Assembly: GCA_025667525.1 (NCBI GenBank)
Contig: CM046875.1
Span: 529,319,079 to 529,383,078, forward strand
From: Glebionis coronaria
Lineage: Eukaryota > Streptophyta > Magnoliopsida > Asterales > Asteraceae
Reading direction: 5' to 3'
DNA: 64,000 bases
Under the pieces are notes generated by a model. That model was not told the origin of the DNA. It saw only the letters and a list, made by a program, of their open reading frames with translations, and did not search any database. This document shows positions 45,397-54,481 of this stretch, in pieces (the first letter of the stretch is position 1; each line of letters opens with the position of its first letter). The position numbers and the translations under genes are program-made.

Positions 45397-45858
45397 TGAT
45401 AGGTGTGTAAACACCCATCCTTTTTACCACTTAATTACAATAATAACCGCGCCAAAACGTGTATTTTATGTCATTTATGTCAGAATTATGCGTGGTTTAT
45501 GTTTTTGTTGTGATTTAGGACGAAATTGTGAAAAGTGGAGAAAACGCGGGCATTCACGGGCTTTTATCGAAGAAAAAGACGAAAGACGAAGTCAAGAAGT
45601 CAAGAGTGCAAAAAGAACGGAAGTCCAAGACCATTTCTGAAGATTTATCGAAGAAAAAGTCAAAAGACGGAAGTTTACTAAAAGCCGAAGAACTCAAGTC
45701 TTATTTATTGAAGAACTAAAAGACGAGTTTAAAGAAATCACGAGACAAAGCCATTAAAGTCCAAGAATTAAGAAGATTAACAAAGATTAAAGAAGATTAA
45801 AGACTTACTCATGTAATTAAGAAAAAATGAAAGAGGGGATGAAGCTTCCTAAGCACTC

Positions 45859-45886
45859 CCTAATCCTCCCCTATATATAGATTAGG
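45859..45886 (+). promoter_or_regulatory. AthP LTR promoter: TATA box in the loop of a 7-bp stem
   Basis: CCTAATC (45859-45865) and GATTAGG (45880-45886) pair perfectly around a 14-base loop holding CTATATATA. The same is seen in the 3' LTR near 53040-53067. Confidence 0.55.
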
Positions 45887-46324
45887 ATTTCATTTCCATT
45901 AGTTTGGTTGGCTAATAGTGACAATTAGTTCTTCCACCATTTAATTACCTTGTCATTTAATTTCATGTCCATTTAAATACATTGTCTTGCACCTTAAATA
46001 CATTTAATTTCAAGTAAGTTCTCTTTTAATTCTTGTCAATCTTTACTTTTTCTGGTTAATCTCTTATCTACCTTTCTTTATTTGATCTTAATCTTCATGC
46101 TTTATTGTTTATGTTCATGTTCTTGATTTTTATTGATTTATTTAAGTGGGTTTTGATTATTGTGGTTATATTTGTTAGTTTGATTGTTTTGGATTGTTTG
46201 ATTATCATTAGTATATGTTTTGTGATTAGTTTGATTTAATATTTTGGTTGATTTTGATTATATTTGTTTAGATTCGTATATACCTGTGTTTCCTTGTTCT
46301 TCGCGTTTTCTGTTACTGTATTCC

Positions 46325-46860
46325 CCAGATATTCCGAATCAACAGTGCATTCCGGATCAAGGTTGTGTGGAAAGTTGTTCCGAGTCAAGGCTTCATCCGG
46401 AATAAGTGACATATTCCGGATCAACGGAACATTCCGGATCAACCAAACATTCCGAGTGAAGGCTTTGTGAAGATTTATTCCGGATCAAGGGGGATATTCC
46501 GGATCAAGAGGTTTTATTCGGAATAATTAATTATTCCGGATCAACTTGTTCATCCGGAATCTTTAACATTCCGAACCAAGGAAATTATTCCGGATCAACT
46601 TGTTCATTCGGAATATCTTAAATATTCCGGATCAAGGTTCATTCGGAATATATTCCGAACGAAGGGCAACATTTCGGATCAAGCACATTATTCCGAATCA
46701 AGACTTTATTCCGGGTAAGTGACATATTCCGGATAAAGGATTTATTCCGGATCAAGGGTTTTGGTCAATATTCCGAGTGAAGAAGAACATTCCGAACGAA
46801 GGTGACATTCCGGATGAATGTTTATTCCGAACGAAGGTTTATTCCGGATGAGCTATTTTT
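46325..46860. repeat. Short-period array of ATTCCGGATCAAG-like units
   Basis: More than 25 copies of ATTCCGGATCAA, ATTCCGAACGAAGG and TTCATTCGGAAT variants at 15-30 bp spacing. The same array is at about 53508-54055 in the 3' LTR, with a few unit changes. Confidence 0.85.
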
Positions 46861-47262
46861 CAGGTTCTTTTAAGTTACTGTTTTTAAGTTTCTGTTTTTA
46901 ATTTTCAAGCTTTATTTTTCCTGCCTTTTTATTTAGTTGCACTTTAAGTTTATTTGCCTTAGATTTATTTTTTCCTTGCCTTAGTTTAAGTTTTAGTAGC
47001 GTTTTAAGTTTGCCTTAGATAGTTTTAAGTTTGCGTTATTTACTTTTAGTGCCCATTTACTTTTTGTCACGCTTTTAAATACTTGCCATTTACTTTAAAT
47101 TAGATTTAGATTTACTTTAATTGTATTTGCATTTTTAATTACTACAACGACACAATTATTTGTTTCACCAAAGAACAACTGAGTCACATAGTTAAACCAG
47201 ATCAATTCGATTAGACACACGACAAAGAATCTTTTTAACTAGGGAAAATTTTAGTTATCAAA

Positions 47263-47277
47263 TGGCGCCGCTGCCGG
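47263..47277 (+). other. AthP primer-binding site (tRNA-Asp)
   Basis: TGGCGCCGCTGCCGG lies two bases after the LTR. It is the complement of the 3' end of plant tRNA-Asp with one change (CTGC for TTGC). Use of tRNA-Asp is typical of Athila-type elements. Confidence 0.85.
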
Positions 47278-47511
47278 CTCTTTTCGTAAAGATTAACGGT
47301 TTTCTGTGAGAGACGCGTTGCTTTTTGGGATCCGTTCACTTGTGAGCGTTATTTTTCTTGCTTAAAAAATTCAAAAAACCATAAAAATTAAAAAAAATTG
47401 TTAAAAATCCATAAAAATTAAAAATTTGAAAAATCCAAAAAGATTTTATTTTTATTGTGTATATATATTGTCTTTGTGTTTGGTATTGTTTTCTTTTGAT
47501 TTCGCAGGTGT
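47278..47511 (+). other. AthP leader
   Basis: A-rich leader. It ends TTTTCTTTTGATTTCGCAG, a good match to a plant 3' splice site, four bases before the gag ATG; the same place in AthM is T-rich and ends AAG. I see no ORF. Confidence 0.5.
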
Positions 47512-48423
47512 ATGCGTACTAGATCTTCTAATTATCAAGAGCCCGAGACTCGAGAAGATTTAAGTATGGCAGGTGTTAACAACAATAATCCACCGCACCT
47601 TAATAACAACAACAATGTTCTTCCACAACCCGATCTTCGGACTATGGAGGAGCTTTGTCAACCTACCATGTTTGGACGAGGAGGACCGATTGCGCCGATG
47701 CAAATCACGGCTCCGGAGTTTTCGTTGAAGCACCACATGATTCAGCAAGTGCAAACTAATCCATTCGCCGGAATGCCTGATGATGATGCCAACAAACACC
47801 TCGACAAATTCATTACAATCACTCAGAGCATGAAGTTGCCCGGTGCCACAATAGATGTTCTACGCCTTCAACTCTTCCCACATACTTTATCACATCACGC
47901 CGAGAAATGGTTTGATCGTCTTCCAAAGAATTCAATTCATACTTGGGATGACATGACTCAACGCTTTTTGTCGCGCTACTTTCCACCATCCATGGTCACG
48001 AGCCTTCGCAATCAAATCAGCGGTTTCATGCAAGATCCCGATGAATCTCTCTTTGATGCTTGGGAAAGATATAATGTTTTGATCGATCGCTGTCCAAACC
48101 ACAACATGCTTCCAGTCACATTGATTGATACTTTCTACAACTGTTTGACTTTTCGAGATCGTGATATGATTAATGCAGCCGCCGGTGGCACATTTATGAA
48201 AAGGAGACCCGAGGAGTGTAGAGAGCTTATTGAGAACATGACTACTCACCACAAAAACTGGGATTCCTCCGCTTCTTCAAGGAACAACCCGAGAGTCAAT
48301 GTTTCTTCTACTTCAGCAAACCCCGACATGACCGAATTCACCCGCATGATGTGTATGCAGCTTATGGTAATTATTCACCGGAAAATTACCAAGCTCGACC
48401 TCAAGGGGATAGAAATTTGTTGA
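47512..48423 (+). pseudogene. AthP gag (zinc knuckle lost)
   Basis: ATG 47512 begins M-R-T-R-S, matching the start of AthM gag. Residues about 62-250 are the Ty3/Gypsy Retrotrans_gag domain (W-F-D-R-L-P, F-L-S-R-Y-F-P-P-S, F-Y-N-C-L). After residue about 280 the frame runs into a second frame beginning near 48345 (Y-A-A-Y-G-N-Y-S-P-E-N-Y). AthM has a C-x2-C-x3-H-x4-C knuckle in this place; here it is absent, so a small deletion removed it and shifted the frame. The capsid part is otherwise open. Gag would assemble the particle. Confidence 0.85.
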
Positions 48424-49715
48424 GTTACCGGTCAAACAACTACCTTTCACCCGGTTTTTCTCCTCAAAACCAAAACCCCAACAACAATTACAATAGAAGC
48501 AACCAAATCCCACCAAGAGCTTCTAATCCTTATCACCCACCCACTCAACAAGCCCCACCCATTAACCCCGGTGTTGAAGATATAATGAGAACCCAAGGTG
48601 AGCAAATCAAGAATCTGCAGAGCCCAATTATCAATTTGAAAGGGGATATCACCAAGCAAGGAAATGACATTAGATCCGAGCTTCGAGATAATATCCAATC
48701 CTCCTTCAGCAATCAAACGAATGATTTGAAGAATATGCTGGCTAGTTTCTTGCCCACAACTCAACCTTCTACTTCGAGTTCTCTACCTTCAAACGCCGTC
48801 ACCAATCCGCGAGCGAATGTGAGTGCTATTACTACTCGTAGTGGAGTTACCATAGTAGGACCACCTATCCCACCCCCATCATCTACACCTCCTCCACCAT
48901 CATTTATACCTACTCCTCCAACACCTAGTATTAGTACACCCTTACCGTCTCCGCCTCGTCGTGATGAAGTACCCACCAAGAATCCTCCACCAACCCCACC
49001 TTCAACATCTCAACCTTCACCAACTACACCTTCCACCTATAAACCCAACATCCCATATCCTTCTTTCTTGGACAAGCCTAACTTGCTCACTAAGAATGAC
49101 ACTCAAGTGTCGAATTATTTGAAGATGATCTCTCAAATGAATTTCAACATTAGCCTTGTTGAAGCACTTGTCCACATGCCGAAATTTGTCAAAGCATTCA
49201 AGGAATTGCTTAACAAGAAGGAGAAGCTGATGGAGCTCGCCAACACACGCTTAAATGAAAACTGTTCTACAATTATTCTAAAAGAACTTCCAGAAAAACT
49301 TGGAGATCCCGGTCGTTTTGTGTTGCCTTGCATCTTTAACAAAACCGAAGAATTTACTGCCCTAGCTGATCTCGGGGCCAGTATTAATCTTATGCCTTTG
49401 AGTGTTTGGAAAACACTATCATTACCCGACCTCACACCAACAAAGATGACTCTTGATCTCGCAAATCGCACTCTCGCTTACCCCGTTGGTATTGCCGAAG
49501 ATGTGTTCATTAAAGTTGGCACCTTCACTTTTCCGGTCGACTTTGTTGTTGTTGATTATGAAATGGACCCTCGTATTCCTTTAATACTTGGTCGGCCATT
49601 CTTGAGAACCGGACGAGCTCTAGTTGATGTTGCCGAAGGTGAGTTAATCTTAAGAGTCGGGGATGATGCACAAGTGTTCAAAATGGGGAAGCTTACAAGC
49701 AAATCCTTTGGATGA
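48351..49715 (+). CDS. AthP gag C-terminus and aspartic protease
   Basis: This open frame begins with the Asn/Tyr/Pro-rich C-terminal tail of gag. The Athila landmark S-A-I-T-T-R-S-G is at about 48827, followed by a Pro/Thr/Ser-rich linker, a helical block (M-I-S-Q-M-N-F-N-I-S-L-V), and the protease domain with active site A-L-A-D-L-G-A-S (about 49360), the flap side F-V-V-V-D-Y and the I-L-G-R-P-F-L motif (about 49580). D-L-G-A-S in place of D-T/S-G-A is normal for this family. It ends at TGA 49713-49715. The first codons are arbitrary, because the real frame continues from gag. Confidence 0.85.
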   Translation: MYAAYGNYSPENYQARPQGDRNLLSYRSNNYLSPGFSPQNQNPNNNYNRSNQIPPRASNPYHPPTQQAPPINPGVEDIMRTQGEQIKNLQSPIINLKGDITKQGNDIRSELRDNIQSSFSNQTNDLKNMLASFLPTTQPSTSSSLPSNAVTNPRANVSAITTRSGVTIVGPPIPPPSSTPPPPSFIPTPPTPSISTPLPSPPRRDEVPTKNPPPTPPSTSQPSPTTPSTYKPNIPYPSFLDKPNLLTKNDTQVSNYLKMISQMNFNISLVEALVHMPKFVKAFKELLNKKEKLMELANTRLNENCSTIILKELPEKLGDPGRFVLPCIFNKTEEFTALADLGASINLMPLSVWKTLSLPDLTPTKMTLDLANRTLAYPVGIAEDVFIKVGTFTFPVDFVVVDYEMDPRIPLILGRPFLRTGRALVDVAEGELILRVGDDAQVFKMGKLTSKSFG

Positions 49716-50504
49716 GAATCTGCGAATATGATTAATGTGCTCGATGATTTTGTCATCTACAACAATCCTCTATTCGAGTCTTGCATTGATAATCCACTTT
49801 TTCAAGATGATGTGGATGATTCTCTATCCAATTTGGAACCTTCACCCATTTATGATTCTCCACCGATCTTTGATGCTTATGATGATGATTCTAGCTCAGA
49901 TTCGGATGATTATGATGACCTTACTTCCGAGTATCCCGACATGCCCATTTATGATGATTTCGATGAGGCCGATACTCTTTTGAGTGATTCTTCTCATGAT
50001 GAAGATCCTCCGCCATCACTTGATCCTACTTTGGATGATTACTCATTTGAGGAAGATTTCTCCGCTTTTCTCAATACGTACTTCCCTCATGAGACTGATG
50101 CCCCTCCTTTAGATTTTGAAGATTATCGTCTTGATCCTACTTTGGATTTGAAGAAAATTCTTTTAAAGGAGAAGCAACCGGTCGACACCAATATCCGCAT
50201 CACGTATGAGTTAACACCTCTTTGTCCACCTTCTGAGGACGAGGTTGTGCATTTTCTTCGCGGATCATCTTCAAATTCTGCTGAGCCTGAGTGCTATTTT
50301 CCCCTAAAGGAAAAGGTGTTCGACCCCGGTATCAATATCCTTCAGCCATATCAGTATCCTTCTGATGAAATAAAAGGAAATATCTTTGGAACTTATGGAA
50401 ATCTGCTTGCACCACTTCACCCTTGCTTCCACCGTGCTCCATCTTTGCTTAAGGGAACCTTGCCTACTCTTCTTTGGCTTGCCTTGTTCGCCTTAAGCTT
50501 GTGA
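49716..50504 (+). CDS. AthP acidic ORF after protease
   Basis: In frame with the protease after one stop, with ATG at 49728. The protein, 258 residues, is very rich in Asp, Ser and Tyr-Asp pairs (D-D-D-S-S-S-D-S-D-D-Y-D-D), then has a P-P-L-D-F-E-D-Y block and a short hydrophobic tail. I recognise no domain. AthM keeps a related P-P-L-D-F-D-E-Y fragment near 59340-59400. It stands where RT should begin, so it may be the protease-RT linker left by the deletion. Confidence 0.55.
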   Translation, partial: ESANMINVLDDFVIYNNPLFESCIDNPLFQDDVDDSLSNLEPSPIYDSPPIFDAYDDDSSSDSDDYDDLTSEYPDMPIYDDFDEADTLLSDSSHDEDPPPSLDPTLDDYSFEEDFSAFLNTYFPHETDAPPLDFEDYRLDPTLDLKKILLKEKQPVDTNIRITYELTPLCPPSEDEVVHFLRGSSSNSAEPECYFPLKEKVFDPGINILQPYQYPSDEIKGNIFGTYGNLLAPLHPCFHRAPSLLKGTLPTLLWLALFALSL

Positions 50505-52569
50505 AATTTGATGGACGAAAACTATGTCTTTGATCCCGGTGGATATGTTTCATGCTGCTTCCTATGGTAATCAAGGTCGAGTTCGGCTCACGACTCGGTT
50601 AACAAAAATCAAGCGCTTCTTGGGAGGCAACCCATGCATCTATCTTTTAGCTTTCTTTATCCTAAGTGTAGGGGAGACCCGTTGGTTTGCTATTTCCTCT
50701 CTTCTAATATTCAGGGATTCGAAGGCTCAATGATCCACTCTTGATGATTCTTGACGACCCGTGATTTCGTGTTTCCATCATCCCGGTTCTATCCTAAACT
50801 CTTTTCGATTCACTATTTTATATTTTCTCAATATTAAAATAGGAATCTCGTTAGTTGTCTTTTCCTTAGCAAGATTTAAACAACGTGCACAATGTCCTAA
50901 GTGTAGGGGAGTTGACTCCCACATGCTTAAACATTGAGGACAATGTTTACATTAAGTGTAAGGGGGACTTCTATCGAAGTTAAGTGGCCTTTTCCTTGTA
51001 TTTGTCTTCATTTTAACCGGAAAATCAATTTTTCGACATTTTTCAAAATTTTTGATCTATTTTGGCCCATTAATTTATCCCTTTGTATAGTTATTTTCTT
51101 TCTTTGCTAGAATAAATTTTTAATAAAGTGGTTTTAATTTTCAAACGTTGTGAATCTTTTGACTCAACCCGAGTTTACTTATCTAAGTTTACTCTAGCTA
51201 GTATCCTTAACGTGTTTAAGTCAAGTTTTGCTAGGCTTTTATACAGGGAGCTATAAAACGCGATAGTCTTAACTCTCACGGGTTAAGAACAAGAACTTTT
51301 CTCAAGTTCCTATAATCGATCCTAGAGAGTCGTTTATCAAGGGAACTTTAAAATGTGATTTCTAAACTTGAAAAAGTCTAAGAGTTTGCAAGATCCTATA
51401 GATGACTCGAAAACCCAAAACTTTGATTTAATAGGCTAAGCATCCACGAGTCTCATTCCTTGAGATTTTAAACTGTGGAGAATGAGAGATGATAGAGTCA
51501 ATTATAAGTTTGGTATTCTTTCGTGAATTTATATGAGTTAATTATAAGCCTATTCTCCCATAGCTTGCTAATAAATTTATCTGCAACAAATAAGGTTGTA
51601 CGATTTGAAAAGTTACTTAGCTTCTAGCCCAAGATCGTTTAAAAGTTGCTCGGTATGGATTAGAGTTCATAGCCAAGGCATAACTTATTGAAGCGGGATG
51701 CGAAGATTGGCGAGTCCGAAAAGGCCCTAACAAGGCATGAGGGCTACATTTTGTTGCTAAAGATCCCAAGTGATGTGAAGAATCATTTATCGAAAATCAA
51801 TATGAAGGATCGAGACACACGACGAAAAGCAAGTACTCCCCAAAAGTCATGGAGAAGTCTATCCGAAAATACCCTATCAAGGTATAAGGATAAATAGAGC
51901 CAAGTCCAAAAAGGAGGCGGATCGTTGTATATCAAAGTCCAAAGTAAAGATTGGAAGAAGTCGTGGTCCAAATATGAAGAATCTCTCAAAATTTCAAGTG
52001 AAGAAATTCCTATATGAAGAGAAGACCATAATTTCATGAACGTCTCTCAAGGTTTGAAGTATGAAGTAGCTGCCAAATATCGGTCCGAGAAAGGTCTCAA
52101 ATCACAAAGCGAGTTATGCCAAGATATGAACTTTATGAGGTCCCGAGAAGCAGTTTTAAAAGATTTTGTCCTTTAGCTAACTATTGATTAAATCGTTCAC
52201 TTTATTTTCAGCCTTAATAACTATCGAAATAAGTCAACAATGCATCCTCGTGATCATTCAAGACAATAATAAAATATAAGAGATACCCCTAGGAATAAGG
52301 GAGTCTAAGTAAATAATTGGCCCACATGAGTTCGTGATAGTTTGCTAACTTATAATAACAATGATCTCATTTTTAAGCTTGGTTTGGAGAAAGTGAAAAC
52401 TTGAGGATGATGATCATTCACGACATTTCCAAAACCCGAAGGTATGTTTTTTATTTCTTTATGTTTATAATTTTCTATCTCTTTAATAAAGGCCAACGTG
52501 GATTGATTGTGATGAAAAATATAAACTTGCTTTGTAACTAATGCATTGCATGAGGACATTGCAATTGTC
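50505..52569 (+). other. AthP 3' region after the pol deletion
   Basis: CTTCTTGGGAGGCAACCC (50616-50633) is the sequence normally found just after the stop of Athila pol. Then come an internal polypurine-like TAAGTGTAGGGGAG (about 50898), a perfect hairpin TAAACATTG with CAATGTTTA (50928-50949), and a second TAAGTGTAAGGGGGAC (about 50953). The remainder to 52569 is non-coding; 51905-52560 is homologous to AthM 59385-60070. I support no gene here. Confidence 0.65.
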
Positions 52570-52583
52570 AAGTGTAGGGGATT
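52570..52583 (+). other. AthP polypurine tract
   Basis: AAGTGTAGGGGATT immediately precedes LTR start TGATAGG at 52584; it is identical to the AthM tract. Confidence 0.8.
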
Positions 52584-54476
52584 TGATAGGTGTGTAAACA
52601 CCCATCCTTTTTACCACTTAATTACAATAATAACCGAGCCAAAACGTGTATTTTATGTCATTTATGTCAGAATTATGCGTGGTTTGTGTTTTTGTTGTGA
52701 TTTAGGACGAAATTGTGAAAAGTGGAGAAAACACGGGCATTCACGGGCTTTTATCGAAGAAAAAGACGAAAGACGAAGTCAAGAGTGCAAAAAGAACGGA
52801 AGTCCAAGACCATTTCTGAAGATTTATCGAAGAAGAAGTCAAAAGACGGAAGTTTACTAAAAGCCGAAGAACTCAAGTCTTATTTATTGAAGAATTAAAA
52901 GACGAGTTTAAAGAAATCCCGAGACAAAGCCATTAAAGTCCAACAATTAAGAAGATTAACAAAGATTAAAGAAGATTAAGGACTTACTCATGCAATTAAG
53001 AAAAAATGAAAGAGAGGAGGAAGCTTCCTAAGCACTCCCTAATCCTCCCCTATATATAGATTAGGATTTCATTTCCATTAGTTTGGTTGGCTAATAGTGA
53101 CAATTAATTCTTCCACCATTTAATTACCTTGTCATTTAATTTCATGTCCATTTAAATACATTGTCTTTCACCTTAAATACATTTAATTTCAAGTAAGTTC
53201 TCTTTTAATTCTTGTCAATCTTTACTTTTTCTTGTTAATCTCTTATCTACCTTTCTTTATTTGATCTTAATCTTCATGCTTTATTGTTTATGTTCATGTT
53301 CTTGATTTTTATTAATTTATTTAAGTGGGTTTTGATTATTGTGGTTATATTTGTTAGTTTGATTGTTTTGGATTGTTTGATTATCATTAGTATATGTTTT
53401 GTGATTAGTTTGATTTGATCTTTTGGTTGATTTTGGTTATATTTGTTTAGATTCGTATATACCTGTGTTTCCTTGTTCTTCGCGTTTTCTGTTACTGTAT
53501 TCCCTAGATATTCCGAATCAACAGTGCATTCCGGATCAAGGTTGTGTGGAAAGTTGTTCCGAATCAAGGCTTCATCCGGAATAAGTGACATATTCCGGAT
53601 CAACCAAACATTCGGGATCAACGGAACATTTCGGATCAACCAAACATTCCGAGTGAAGGCTTTGTGAAGATTTATTCCGGATCAAGGGGGATATTCCGGA
53701 TCAAGAGGTTTTATTCGGAATAATTAATTATTCCGGATCAACTTGTTCATCTAGAATCTTTAACATTTCGAACCAAGGAAATTATTTCGGATCAACTTGT
53801 TCATTCGGAATATCTTAAATATTCCGGATCAAGGTTCATTCGGAATATATTCCGAACGAAGGGAAACATTCCGGATCAAACACATTATTCCGAATCAAGA
53901 CTTTATTCCGGGTAAGTGACATATTCCGGATAAAGGATTTATTCTGGATCAAGGGTGGGTTTTGGTCAATATTCCGAGTGAAGAAGAACATTCCGAACGA
54001 AGGTGACATTCCGGATGAATGTTTATTCCGAACGAAGGTTTATTTCGGATGAGCTATTTTTCAGGTTCTTTTAAGTTACTGATTTTAAGTTTCTGTTTTT
54101 AATTTTCAAGCTTTATTTTTCCTGCCTTTTTATTTAGTTGCACTTTAAGTTTATTTGCCTTAGATTTATTTTATCCTTGCATTAGTTTAAGTTTTAGTAA
54201 CGTTTTAAGTTTGCCTTAGATAGTTTTAAGTTTGCGTTATTTACTTTTAGTGCCCATTTACTTTTTGTCACGCTTTTAAATACTTGCCATTTACTTTAAA
54301 TTAGATTTAGATTTTAATTAACGTCATTTTCATTTACGTCTTTGCACATTTATTTTAAAACAACCAAAAATATTCTTTTGTTTCACCAAAGAACAACTGA
54401 GTCACATAGTTTAACCAGATCAATTCGATTAGACAGGAACAACGATATTTTTAACTAGGCAAAATCTTAGTTATCA
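52584..54476 (+). repeat. AthP 3' LTR (1893 bp)
   Basis: It matches the 5' LTR with scattered small differences, except for the block 54315-54378, which does not align with 47114-47160. It ends AGTTATCA before TSD GTTAC. Confidence 0.92.
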
Positions 54477-54481
54477 GTTAC

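Larger units (their letters stand above)
45397..47260 (+). repeat. AthP 5' LTR (1864 bp)
   Basis: It starts with a GGTGT/ACACC hairpin with loop gtaa (45402-45415). The TATA box is near 45871-45879. The array of ATTCCGGATCAAG-like units spans about 46325-46860. A 47-bp block (47114-47160) is unrelated to its counterpart in the 3' LTR although both flanks match. Frames at 45417-45640 and 46236-46470 are readings of LTR sequence. Confidence 0.92.
45397..54476 (+). mobile_element. AthP: non-autonomous Athila-like Gypsy element (gag, protease, acidic ORF)
   Basis: LTRs are 45397-47260 (1864 bp) and 52584-54476 (1893 bp), both TGATAGGTG...TTATCA, with TSD GCTAC (45392-45396) and GTTAC (54477-54481). 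The PBS is complementary to tRNA-Asp, as in Athila. It encodes gag (47512), protease (to 49715) and an acidic frame (to 50504), then jumps straight to the sequence normally found after Athila pol, so RT, RNase H and integrase are missing. It is related to AthM and to the solo LTR. Confidence 0.92.

Noticed and set aside
53274..53639. 121-codon minus-strand frame
   Set aside because: Lies in the AthP 3' LTR and reads the ATTCCGGATCAA array; a similar frame occurs in the 5' LTR at 46236-46442.
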